Below are positions 35,901 to 44,700 of a stretch of DNA of 64,000 nucleotides, piece after piece; the stretch's first letter is position 1, and each line of letters begins with the position of its first letter. The notes beneath the pieces are model-generated. The model saw only the letters and a list, made by a program, of their open reading frames with translations. It was not told the DNA's origin and made no database searches. Source of the stretch: a virus; IMG/VR virus record IMGVR_UViG_3300009550_000010, positions 58,500 to 122,499 of that record. One strand, written 5' to 3'. The translations under genes were made by a program, and so were the position numbers.

Positions 35901-37042
35901 GTGGTTCTTGGTTTCTTTACATCTAAGTAAGCGTGACCAGATGTTTGTACCTCAAATCCTCTTACATATGCTTTACCTGGTCCTACTCTAATATTCAATA
36001 GATCTTTACTTGGAGTATTTCCTTCTTCTGTTTTTTGATTTCCGTAGTATGTTCCGAAATAATCAAACCTATCATTCAATGATTCTTTCGCCTCTAAGTC
36101 AAACTTAGTTACAAAATAATTACCACTCTCATCAAATGTTCTTCTTGCAAACTCGTCAGCAATGTGATTATAAACAGTTCTATCTACAATTAATTTTTCC
36201 TGACCTGCATCAGTTCTGAACAGTTCGATAAAGTTCTCATCCTGAAAGTCTGTTAGACCTTTTTTAGTAAGAGATAAACTAACCTTGAGCCTATCAGCAC
36301 CTGGAGCAGTAAAATTGGAGAATCCAGCAGCATTATCGTATAGACTAGGATCATCAACAGCAGTGACAACATCCTCCTTGACAAAGAAACCCACTCTGTA
36401 CGAGGGAGTATTGGAATATTGATCGAGAATAAGTGTCTCATTAGCAACCTCCACGAATGCACCACGAGCAAAGAAGACACCTCTATTCATAGTAAATGAA
36501 CTAGCAGTGCCAGTTGCATTTGATAGAATACAGGTAGCAAAGTCACTACCATTTGTTATAGTAGTAGATCCGTATGTAAAATCAGTAAGAGTGACTAAGT
36601 TTTCACCATCTAAAAAATATTGATTTTCTAAATCATTAGAAGTGCTTTCAAACTTAATGTATAATGTTGTGCTACTTGTCGTTGATTTTGTTGATGATAA
36701 TACCTGAAGAACTTTCGCCTTGATACCAGATGTCTTTCCCTTTATTCTAAGACCAATTAGTTTATCGTAATATGACTCTACAGGAACACCAAAAAATGTA
36801 GACTCAATTTTAACAAACGTATATGCTGGATCGTAGTTGAATTTACCAGGAATCACCATAGATCCCTCTTTGAATATATGCTTACCAAACTTCTCAATCT
36901 GCCCTTGTAGGATAGATTGTAGTGTGGTTAGTTCTCTTGCTTGTACAGGAGTGCCAGGTTTGAATAAGACTCTATTGAAATTCTTTGCTGAATCAAAGTC
37001 ATCAAAATATGGGCTGACATTTAGGTTGGTGTTCTGTGGCAT
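29957..37042 (-). CDS. Giant baseplate/fibre-associated structural protein, DUF4815-like
   Basis: 2361 aa. The N-terminal 'LNVSPYFDDFDSAKNFNRVL' and 'PGTPVQARELTTLQSILQGQ' are the hallmark of the DUF4815 family of marine T4-like phages. Later segments include 'AQSFFVEEDTGIFLTSVDFY', two 'G-x-G-Y' repeats ('NEGTGYEDGAAQ', 'NTGSGYRVGDTI'), an 'EEVISYTAVG...RGVDNTF' module, and a beta-rich C-terminus 'YNGFQVKVVFSSSNQ'. It ends in TAATG coupled to a micro-gene. Likely a baseplate-periphery or long-fibre attachment protein; the exact T4 equivalent is unclear. Confidence 0.82.
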   Translation of the reverse strand: MPQNTNLNVSPYFDDFDSAKNFNRVLFKPGTPVQARELTTLQSILQGQIEKFGKHIFKEGSMVIPGKFNYDPAYTFVKIESTFFGVPVESYYDKLIGLRIKGKTSGIKAKVLQVLSSTKSTTSSTTLYIKFESTSNDLENQYFLDGENLVTLTDFTYGSTTITNGSDFATCILSNATGTASSFTMNRGVFFARGAFVEVANETLILDQYSNTPSYRVGFFVKEDVVTAVDDPSLYDNAAGFSNFTAPGADRLKVSLSLTKKGLTDFQDENFIELFRTDAGQEKLIVDRTVYNHIADEFARRTFDESGNYFVTKFDLEAKESLNDRFDYFGTYYGNQKTEEGNTPSKDLLNIRVGPGKAYVRGFEVQTSGHAYLDVKKPRTTQKIENSAVPFQAGNRLRVNNVLSAARINLAAATSDFLDLRSARLGSTKSSAAGNSIGRARIYDYKLQNAGYTGDTSVYELYLMDIQTDTQLVLNKEHTISVPAIVEGASSGAKGYIRSAVSNSTSVTLNQTQGKFIIDEAIIINGVQDGRIITSVTEFDLSDVKSVRSTAASRTFAADVVLETKKDFGGRSFTITNGGAVTSGTTGWVPDFKVGDVVSYKIAANNDITYNVVSAISTSGNTITLVAAPDTISGICHKALPSSTVTVSGLQILSSKIKNSTAGFLYAQMPNTNIESVDLTDSTLFLRKEDTSQSTDGNGQLTLPSLTGTDLVYAPFDEERYNVTYNDGSVQALTSDQVVIATGSKSVTISGLTASQSGNVVVQSTHQKSKVKSKQKSLTRNQTTLITKSNRSYSGVSSSITDGLTPSEVFGLRVQDREISLGVPDVVRVTAVFESSGSGAPTVPTLTLASFNGPTGNNSDLIIGEVGVGKSSGASALILDRKSANKVEVIFTNGNKFQDTEEVTFSESGVTANLSSSSAGDPNIRNNFILDSGQRAEFYDFGRLVRKANFPEPQGQLKVYFDHYVVNSEDSGDIVTASSYPQQYYDISPAFEDIRNVDTIDARPRVAPYSGSRSPFEFDARDFSAGGQSASVLVSDENITFDYNFYLGRIDRLYVNKDKTFTIKEGVPAENPVEPDPISESFELARIDYAPYVYNATKDVKLEFRANKRYTMKDIGKLETRIANVEEVTALSLLESKTDSLVIKDPATGLDRFKNGFVVDPFNSFEVADKTIDSLKYDIKDGKLVARKFHDSIDLLLGSESVVGTNGAADPTVDARFTDDLGSPNIRKTGDYVTLDYTEVVDREQPFATRVESVNPYAFRDWGGVMTLNPDSDIFVNRVFFTEDGGIGFSNDFISETEPVPQMREQNIAFTASRLKPNTNMLTYWSGIDMIENNVRTIPKLLEVTPVQGAFQIGETVRGLAVSTQNNSQSADIRFRVCQPNHKFGPFNNPIITYPSNPYTPSLGISSSYTETSTIINVDIDSLNQKSDGNYFGFVTTGMRLVGETSGAEADVTQIRLISDEYGALQGCYYIPEGTFQNGTNTASVTSIRPQDVITGQNFTSAGADHFSEGFEVTETTITRVEPAPPIIPPPVIIHHTEIIERTTERVIVEPARDHDDDPLAQSFFVEEDTGIFLTSVDFYFLTKSESLPVDVRIVSVENGYPTNKVLKHARVILTPDQVNVSSDGTVATNFRFTNPVYCVQGEYAFVIGSADADYQTWICQIGEEDISTAASPELGKVIVSKQPTQGSLFKGQNGSTWTPSQLEDLKYKAYKAEFTTEVGTLRFFNPDLGTNASRNRLSSNPIETFSKRVTVGLNSSIVGGSGSVIHVGSQVKQNNTSSTGFVSNLLAHIGGGASGTSLIITNEGTGYEDGAAQAITFNAVTGNGTGATGIATVSGGVITQITVNNTGSGYRVGDTITGAIGARGLGKNLLVTVGVTTGVNAIELTNVSGTDFNTTDLIQVQDTNLGYGVTIPSIIPASVTTNSGKFDGKHFKVTHANHNLHSGQNRVAISGITGDAVPTTLTVGYAVSATSLISVGSSLGFNFFEGAQVTASNPGYAIIGEEVISYTAVGTNQLSGTISRGVDNTFTRTYAVGDPIQKYELSGVSLRKINTEHSLADVSSNIVGKITLDDYHVRITGDVLFDRDKHGGGESGRGSSNIQFESIEPTINFSAPENTKVEANLRTCSGTSIGGNETSFIDKGYAPLSLTKETKYKSPRLVASLVNEANQNALKQLPGGKSLTMDVALSTSDKNVSPVVNVFNSSLNTKSSRVNKPVVNYISDRRSNLLEDPHDQAYVTKLIKLENPATSLKVIFGANITGAGDVRVLYRLQRVDGGGETDKVFELMPGFENLDSGGFLINGKNNNGKPDRKIPASLEGQFNDYTFTAENLPAYNGFQVKVVFSSSNQAQSPELLDFRAISLA

Positions 37043-37044
37043 CT

Positions 37045-38580
37045 TTAGAATTCTAAGACGATTTTAATATCTTCACGTTGATTGGTTGCCCTTGTTACTT
37101 CTGGTCTATTGTCTATGTAAACAATGTCTCCAGAATATTTTTTGATCTCAGGGTTGGCAAGACCATTTGTATAAGATTGACCAAAGTAATACTTCTTGTT
37201 ACTTACATCGGTTGATACACCTGTGAATGACGTATCAATAGATAAGGTCTCTGTACCAGTTGTTGTTTCTACAACTATGTTGGTGTTACCACCTGTACCT
37301 GGTGAGGACGTGAATCTATTTAGACTGAAACCGTAACGGGGAACTGAGGATCCAGCTCCTATGGTAGCAAGCGATCTATCTTGCCAATACTGTAAGGTTT
37401 TTGTTAATGGATCATATCCAACAATCTTACCAATAGCGGTAGAACCTGTACTAACAGTCTGTAAAATTTCTCCATCAGTTTTTACTGATATACTTGTAGT
37501 AGCAGCACCTGTCAACCTCAGACCATATAGACCTGATGCAGAAGGTGTATCCAATATATTTGTACTATCAAATACTTGTGGATTTTTTACTATTCCAATA
37601 CGAGCAAACTGGTTACCTGTTGGGAAATCTGGGTTTGTTATATCGCTATTTTCTATTCTTGAATAGATCAATACTTTGTTTGATCCTAATTCTCTGTATA
37701 CATCAGCACCATGTCCACCTGCAGGTGGGATGATTACTGAGAATGATGCACCTGCACCAGTTACCACTGAGTCTACGTCTAAAGTTGCAAACGAATATCC
37801 ACTTCCACCATTAGTGACCTGAACAGAAGAAGCTTTACCATCAATAAAGGTGACAGAAGCAAGAGCACCTGTGCCATCACCTTTTATAGGAACATTATTT
37901 TTTGTGCCAGTTATTTGATATCCTGTACCACCATTTTCTATCACTACAGTCTCTATTTTACCATCAACAGCATTACCTCTTACATCTGACACATCGGTAT
38001 TAGATGCCCAATCAGATGGGAGTGGTATAAAGTCAGCACTATCAAATTTTACGATGTCACTTGGTTTGATTGTATACAAATACTTCCAAACATATCCATC
38101 AGATTCTAATCTTGGTTCTAAATCAGTATGTATTGGTTCGTCCAGCGAAACGATACCATTACCACCATTTGAAGGACTAGCTCCATTTGATATACAAAGA
38201 TATACTCTGAAATCTTTGTTCATCACATAATAATTAGAATTATATAAATTAGATGCACTTGTTTGTGGTGTCAATTTATTGATGCTATAGTCGTGTCTAT
38301 ACATCTCATAAATTGTACCTGATGACCAAGTAATTTTTGTAACTACTCTGAGTACATCAGATGAATTAATTTTTTTAGCAGATATTAGAGTATCATATAT
38401 GTCATCATGCTGATCGAAATTGTCAATCGGGGATGGAGTGCTTGTATTCCAATCCGAAGCTTTCTCTGTAGCATTTGGTAGACCAATAAAAACGTAAAAA
38501 CTATTGCTGGCGTTTCCTATTCCGCTAACAAAGTTTGACGCATTCAAGACTCTTATCTGATCAGTAATGATCGCTGGCAT
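37045..38580 (-). CDS. 8: Baseplate wedge protein gp8
   Basis: 511 aa, against 334 in T4. 'LESDGYVWKYLYTIKPSD' and the C-terminal 'YSGDIVYIDNRPEVTRATNQ' then 'REDIKIVLEF' match T4 gp8 ('GDGYVWEYLFEI', 'HSGEMIYMENRPPIIMAMDQ', 'INILFTF'). Two G-x-G-Y repeats ('ENGGTGYQITGT', 'TNGGSGYSFATL') lie at residues about 210-270 and explain part of the extra length. gp8 bridges gp6/gp7 in each of the six wedges. A late motif lies 24 nt upstream. Confidence 0.9.
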   Translation of the reverse strand: MPAIITDQIRVLNASNFVSGIGNASNSFYVFIGLPNATEKASDWNTSTPSPIDNFDQHDDIYDTLISAKKINSSDVLRVVTKITWSSGTIYEMYRHDYSINKLTPQTSASNLYNSNYYVMNKDFRVYLCISNGASPSNGGNGIVSLDEPIHTDLEPRLESDGYVWKYLYTIKPSDIVKFDSADFIPLPSDWASNTDVSDVRGNAVDGKIETVVIENGGTGYQITGTKNNVPIKGDGTGALASVTFIDGKASSVQVTNGGSGYSFATLDVDSVVTGAGASFSVIIPPAGGHGADVYRELGSNKVLIYSRIENSDITNPDFPTGNQFARIGIVKNPQVFDSTNILDTPSASGLYGLRLTGAATTSISVKTDGEILQTVSTGSTAIGKIVGYDPLTKTLQYWQDRSLATIGAGSSVPRYGFSLNRFTSSPGTGGNTNIVVETTTGTETLSIDTSFTGVSTDVSNKKYYFGQSYTNGLANPEIKKYSGDIVYIDNRPEVTRATNQREDIKIVLEF

Positions 38581-38603
38581 TATACTATTAGACTTTTGTT
38601 GTT

Positions 38604-38610
38604 TATTTAG
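38604..38610 (-). promoter_or_regulatory. Late-promoter-like motif before gp8
   Basis: Minus-strand CTAAATAAA containing the stop codon of the 1047-aa gene, 24-30 nt before the gp8 ATG. Confidence 0.5.
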
Positions 38611-41600
38611 GTGTAATCAAGAAGTAATTTATTCGTTCTTTGGATTTCTGGAGCAGTTGAAAGTCCAGTCAGACCCTCAAGTGTATTCACTGTAAATGAT
38701 GTGCCGATTGTTCCTGTGGTAAATTTTGCCCAACTAAACTCTCCGTAGAACGCACCTACACCTGATGTAAGACCCGTAAAGTTCAGTTGATGATTAGTTT
38801 CAATATTTGCAATTACTCGCATAGTTTCACCTATACCAGCAAGAGGTTGTACGTGACCCACTTGATAAACACCGTCTATAAATGAGTTACCCACACCAAC
38901 TGTTGATCCTCTTGTTTGTGATAATGCTGTGACACCACCACCAACTGCACCAACATTTGAACGACTGACGACAAAGTAATCACCTGTTCCTATTCCTGTT
39001 TTAGTGATAGAACCAAATTGATTTTCTCTGAGTGGTGAATTTTTAGGTATGAAAAATTCAAATGTGATCGCCTGTGCAGATACACCAATACCTACAATCT
39101 TACCTTCATCACCAGAACAATTAACACCCTCAATATCTTTTATAGGCATGACAAAACCTGTTGTTCCAAAACCAGTATTATCTTGAGTGTCAATAATCCT
39201 TATATTGAATTCAGTATCATCAGGCTCCTCAGTTTTTCTAAATCCAAGACTACCACCATCAGTGTAGACTGATGTATGATTAGAGGCGATACTTCTTATG
39301 ATTTTTGCTGCAGGGAATATTCTTCCAGCATACACAAGTCTTGATTTAGGTATGACCTCACCGTTGATCATAAGATCCTCTTGCTGCTTACTCCATACAA
39401 TAGGGCGAACAGTAGATCCATTTGCTCCAGTAATTCCTTGACCTTTATAAACGTTTGTTTGTAAAGTATCTCTTGCTATTGTATCAGTTATAATTCTTTG
39501 ATCCTGACTCAAGAATGATGGGTTGGATGGTGTTTTTAGTATTTGTATACCATCACCTTTCTTTATACTTTCTGGTGCAGTCAGTAGTGATATATCTGCA
39601 TCAGTTCCTCTGTAAAATAATACTTGTAGACTGGATCCTGATCTTGGTGCTTCTGTGAACTCTATCTGAGTTCCTCCATTGAAGGTATATGCCTCATTTG
39701 GTTTCTGTAATACATCATCAATGAATATTAGAAGAACTTGATCAAGGTCAATCAAACTTCCCGTATCGGATTCTATACTTATTGGTTCATTATCCTCAGT
39801 AAGAGTAAATACACGTCTCTGATCATTGAATTGATTTGAAAAATTATCTAAAACCTGCAACTTACCAAATACCCATCCAGCAAATTCATCATCTTGAGTT
39901 TCACTTACAGTAAATGTGGCGTTTCTGAATGTACTTCCTATACCCACGTTGGTTGGTATACCTACAATCTGCAATTGCTCACCAGCAGTATATCCATAAC
40001 CTGTGTTTATAAGATTACTACCTATAATACTAAGACCAACTCCTACTGACACAGAGACTGATGCACCAATACCTGTTCCTGAACTTACTAATTTGAGATC
40101 ATCATATGGAACTGGATCATCAAAATCAATCTTAGGTACATCTGTAAAGGTATATCCTACACCTGGTGTATTCATGAATATATTTTCTATATGACCTGCT
40201 CTTACTGTAAAAGTTCCAGCAGCACCTGTAGTAGGACTACCACCCCTTACATATACTTGATACGTTGAAGGTCCGTTAATATATCCTGTACCCGTAAATG
40301 CCATAGACACTGTAACCGTGCCAAATCCTGACACCACTGCTGTTGCAATACCTGCTCTTTGGTCTTGATATCCATAACCTTGTGTGTTTCCGATTGATAT
40401 TATTATACCTTTCCTTGGTAAGTTGTTAGCATTTACATCTGAGATACTATAAGATTCTGAAACAAAATCTTGATTAGCATTACCAGTAAACCTAACCGAT
40501 GTTATACCAGGAGCAGAACTACTTATAAAGTCATAATCTATGTCTGGTTTTTGGAATATATTATTTACGAGTATGGCACCAAAATCACTTGTGATACCAG
40601 TGGTGTTTGATCCGTCAGAAGTTATTGTAAATGTTTTACCAATACCAGTAAAGTTGGGAGAAATATCATCCAATATAAGGTTACCATCATAATCTGATCT
40701 GATGAATGTTCTTCCTTGAAATCCTGATCCAACTGGTATATCAGATAAAATTAATTGATGTGTACCAATACCTGCATTGACTAAGGTTATACCAATACCT
40801 ACAAGTGCCTCACCTTTTGTTTCTGCAAATCTGAATGTGTTAGGGGCATCTTGAATTATAAAAAAGTCATTATTTGCAAGTAGAGGAACTGGTGGGTTAA
40901 GTGATCTTATTTTTACCTTTGTTCCAGTTGGTAATATTTCTGACAGGGCAAAGAAAGAACTACCTGCAAAGTTTTCAGATGAAACTCCAACTGATTCTCT
41001 ATTACCACCAAAAGGCACATCAGCAAAAGTAATCTTATCGTTTATAATATTATAATCACCAAGTTTTAATTGTACTGCTGTATTTGCTGCATGGGATCCT
41101 TTCTTAGTTCCCATCCATTCACGATCAACTAATAGATTATTAGCATTTCCATTATATCCAACAACCTGTATTCTCATAATCTCCTCATCTATCTGAATCA
41201 GATCATATGCTTTCAAGAAAGAAGCATCACCTACAAGTATTTCTCTATTAACTGCTGTTACAATAGTGGTTGCAGCACCCACTCTTGTATAGAGGGGAGA
41301 TTGTATTACATTATCAAGAGCAATGATAGCCTTTGTTAGTTTTTTTGCAGCAGTAAATGAATGTGTTAGTCCAACACCAACTGTAGTGAGACCAATTACT
41401 GTTCCAGATTTTGCATTTGCTTTACTTGATGCTAATTGTATTTCAGTTTCACTTTTCTTTATTGCAAATACAGATAATGGCATTGTTGTAGCTGCTCCTA
41501 CACCACCACTTCCATGTTGTATACCTATCGCATCTCCACCAGTTGCATCATATGTTAATTCTTCTCCAGTAATATAAAAATGATTTGGTATAACAATCGT

Positions 41601-41750
41601 ATCGGATGAAACTATAACCACACTGGTACTAGACCCGTCAAATCTTTTCGTAAAAATTGAGTCACTCTTATGTGTCAGATTGAAAGTTTGTTGAAAACTT
41701 TCTGTCTCTGAGTTAAACGTTTTATTGATTGACGATAATGTAAATGACAT
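38607..41750 (-). CDS. Modular baseplate-region structural protein (1047 aa)
   Basis: Beta-rich. N-terminal 'LSSINKTFNSETESFQQTFN', then repeated units: 'NHFYITGEELTYDATGGDAI' (HGL-type), 'IQIDEEIMRIQVVGYNG' with 'REWMGTKKGSHA' (IDxE-type), three G-x-G-Y units ('FTGTGYINGP', 'TPGVGYTFTD', 'NTGYGYTAGE'), and 'LIFIDDVLQKPNEAYTF' of the fibre-repeat type. The C-terminal 250 residues ('LMINGEVIPKSRLVYAGRIF') are less repetitive. It lies between gp7-like and gp8, so a baseplate wedge role is likely. No T4 protein recognised. Confidence 0.78.
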   Translation of the reverse strand: MSFTLSSINKTFNSETESFQQTFNLTHKSDSIFTKRFDGSSTSVVIVSSDTIVIPNHFYITGEELTYDATGGDAIGIQHGSGGVGAATTMPLSVFAIKKSETEIQLASSKANAKSGTVIGLTTVGVGLTHSFTAAKKLTKAIIALDNVIQSPLYTRVGAATTIVTAVNREILVGDASFLKAYDLIQIDEEIMRIQVVGYNGNANNLLVDREWMGTKKGSHAANTAVQLKLGDYNIINDKITFADVPFGGNRESVGVSSENFAGSSFFALSEILPTGTKVKIRSLNPPVPLLANNDFFIIQDAPNTFRFAETKGEALVGIGITLVNAGIGTHQLILSDIPVGSGFQGRTFIRSDYDGNLILDDISPNFTGIGKTFTITSDGSNTTGITSDFGAILVNNIFQKPDIDYDFISSSAPGITSVRFTGNANQDFVSESYSISDVNANNLPRKGIIISIGNTQGYGYQDQRAGIATAVVSGFGTVTVSMAFTGTGYINGPSTYQVYVRGGSPTTGAAGTFTVRAGHIENIFMNTPGVGYTFTDVPKIDFDDPVPYDDLKLVSSGTGIGASVSVSVGVGLSIIGSNLINTGYGYTAGEQLQIVGIPTNVGIGSTFRNATFTVSETQDDEFAGWVFGKLQVLDNFSNQFNDQRRVFTLTEDNEPISIESDTGSLIDLDQVLLIFIDDVLQKPNEAYTFNGGTQIEFTEAPRSGSSLQVLFYRGTDADISLLTAPESIKKGDGIQILKTPSNPSFLSQDQRIITDTIARDTLQTNVYKGQGITGANGSTVRPIVWSKQQEDLMINGEVIPKSRLVYAGRIFPAAKIIRSIASNHTSVYTDGGSLGFRKTEEPDDTEFNIRIIDTQDNTGFGTTGFVMPIKDIEGVNCSGDEGKIVGIGVSAQAITFEFFIPKNSPLRENQFGSITKTGIGTGDYFVVSRSNVGAVGGGVTALSQTRGSTVGVGNSFIDGVYQVGHVQPLAGIGETMRVIANIETNHQLNFTGLTSGVGAFYGEFSWAKFTTGTIGTSFTVNTLEGLTGLSTAPEIQRTNKLLLDYT

Positions 41751-41758
41751 GAGGATAT

Positions 41759-44700
41759 TTAGATGGTTATTGTTGTATCACTAGGGACGTTATCAGGTTT
41801 ATCAATTCTGATTTCAGATGTTCTCACAATATATGCTTTGTTCGCTAAAGGTAAAAATGTCATAATAACATTGCCACTACTTAGTATGATTTCAGTATTA
41901 CGAACATCACGTTTCTCATCAGCAGCATTTGATATATTATTGTATTTGTTAAAGTTGGCATTACCACCAAATGAGTTAGCAGATACTTTGAACACTGATC
42001 GTTTATTATCAGTTGTGTTCTCTATCTCTACCGTATATCTCATTGATGTGTAATTACTGAATGATTTTGTAGAAACAATTGCTGCACTTGGAGATGCACT
42101 TGCACCAATAGTTGTTCTAGTTGCATTCAACTCACTATCACCAACTTCAAGGTTCATAATATTACTTGATACAGATGAAACAGTTGTAGCAATACCAACA
42201 AGTGTTGAAAGTGTTTGTATTGTTACACCTATACCTGAAACTGGTGTATATTTGAATTGAATTATACCACCTGATATATCAAGATCAAAATTGCCTTGTG
42301 TCACTCCTGTTCCAATATTAGTGTAATCAGTAAAGTCAATATCACCTGTACCGTCACATAAGAAACTGTACTCCTCGATTTCTTTTTGACCTGATCCATT
42401 GTGAACTACAAGTATGTCGCCACTTTGGAATTTGGTAGAATCAACCTCAAAGAAAACCACAGTAGATGGTGATCCAGATGCAGCAAACGCTGATGATACA
42501 CCAACCTTCTCTACATGTGCGAAAGCAGTTGTACCTGTACTTACACTATTTGGTATACCTTCTTTATGGAAGGTTACATCATAAGTGAATGATGCGTTGA
42601 AAGGTTTGAAAGATACTGATACACTGGTTCCAGATATTGTAGCAGTAAATTCACCTAAATCAAAAGCATCAGATAGATCTGCATACTGGTTTATATAAAC
42701 CTTCGCAGTATCATGAGTTACTATAAATTCACAGTATTGTGTAGCATTGTAGGTAACCCCAAGTGATGAATCAAGAACTACCTGTGCATAATATTTTACA
42801 GCAGAGAAAGAAGCAATACTAAATGTATCAATTTCAACTTCTCTTATCTTGTCAGGATCACTATAGAACTGAGGACTGATATCATCTATCTCAAGAACTC
42901 TATTAGTCTTACATAATAATGAGTCACCGAATCTACTATGCCTGAATACTACCTCATCACTGATTGTTTCTGCAGCGTTTGGTAATTCATATCCAGTATC
43001 ATGATCATGTCTTTCATAAATTTTTGCTTTATTGTCAATCAATATAACTGAAGTACCTGCAGTTCCCACTGCTGTAATTTGAGAAGTTGTTCCAATTCCA
43101 GTTGGTGCAGATGATATAAGAAGATCTGAGTGTTTTTTGAATCCACCAATATGTGCTAAAGAATCAACAGGCTCACTCCAAGAACTTATACCAACAAAAC
43201 TCTTGAGTGAATAAGCAAAGTTCTGATAATAGTCACTATCCTGAATTCTTTGATTAAACTGATTGAGTTTACCAGTATCTTTCTCCCAACCATATATTTT
43301 CTCTACAGATACACCTGTATCAAAATCACCACCATAACTTTCAATACTCTCAATTGTTCCTCCACCATTAGATATCTTACCAACAATCTGATCACCAGTG
43401 TTAAATCCTACTATGGAGTTAACTCTCAATACATTGGTTGTTTTACCATCACCAAGTATAACTCTCGCCTCATTACTACCATTATAAATTATCTCATTAT
43501 TTACAAATACACTCTCTTTCAAAGTAAGATCAAATTGTGCAATATCTTTCTTATTCGTTACAGTTCCATAATTTCCATAATCATGTGTGCCAGGTGGGGT
43601 ATCCACGTCATAAGTAATAATTGCTTGATTGACTTGACCAGGATTAGTTGTCACACCTGTTAGTGTGAAGTATTGATAATTATAGTCTACTGAATTATAT
43701 CCAGTACCAGTCGTTACACCAGTGTTCTCCACAAAAACTTGATCACCCACAGCGAAGGGGAAACTCATTGATCCAAATCCTAATGGGGAAGGTGTTTTGA
43801 GTCTAAGGGTAACTGTTGGTTCAGCATATGTTGCACTTATAATACCAACACCGTTTGTATTATCTACTGCAAGAAGTTTACCATCTCCAGCTGATAAGTT
43901 ACCACCATTCTTGATTATCTTGACATTACCAACACTATTACCAGTCAATGTTGCAACAAATTGTGCCTGTGGATTTACTGTATTTGTTTTTGAGTTGAAT
44001 AGTACAAGGTTGGGAGTTGTTAGATAATTATTTCCAGTTGATGTAATTGCAACTGTATCAACTGCAAAATTATCCTTCAAGAACATTACTTGTGGCATCG
44101 CTGCCTGTGGTTTCAATGTTCTATCTGATGGATAGTCAAATCCAAAGTCAATAATATCAACCTTATCAATAGCACCTATATTTTGACCTACTGCTTTTAA
44201 GTCAACTGATGATCCAGTGGTTGATGCAACGGATACTCTTGGATTATCTTTATAACCTACACCACCAGAAGTAAGGAGAATCCTACCAATAGGTCCTGTA
44301 ACATTTTTAGAAGTTGTTGTATATCTAATGTCTGAAGTAGTAGTATAACCCACTCTCTCTGGTATTCTTGAGATATTGTATTTGAACGTATTTGATGTAA
44401 CTGTGATTATCCCAGTTCTTATATTAAATTTACTATCATTTACAGTAATTTTTCCATAATCAATAATTTGATCATCTATTTCAATAATCTTACTATTATC
44501 TTTACTTGAGAAGTTATAATACAATACATTAGGAACTTCCTTTGTAAATCTAACAGTCTTTGTAGCAAGAGCATCGCCAGGTACACCTGAATTTGTAATT
44601 TCAATTGCAGACTTACCAGATCCCACAAATTCTTTTTTGAAGTTCTGATCCTCATAGAAATCTAAGTTGACATCAGCAAGTGTTGATGAAGACAAATCAA

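Noticed and set aside
41756-41762. CTAAATA motif just before the 1047-aa gene
   Set aside because: Only about 6 nt from the start codon, too close for a normal late promoter; probably chance within the gp7-like stop region.
43250-43663. 137-aa plus-strand frame inside the gp7-like gene
   Set aside because: Ile/Tyr/Thr-rich antisense shadow of AT-rich coding sequence, with no initiation signal.
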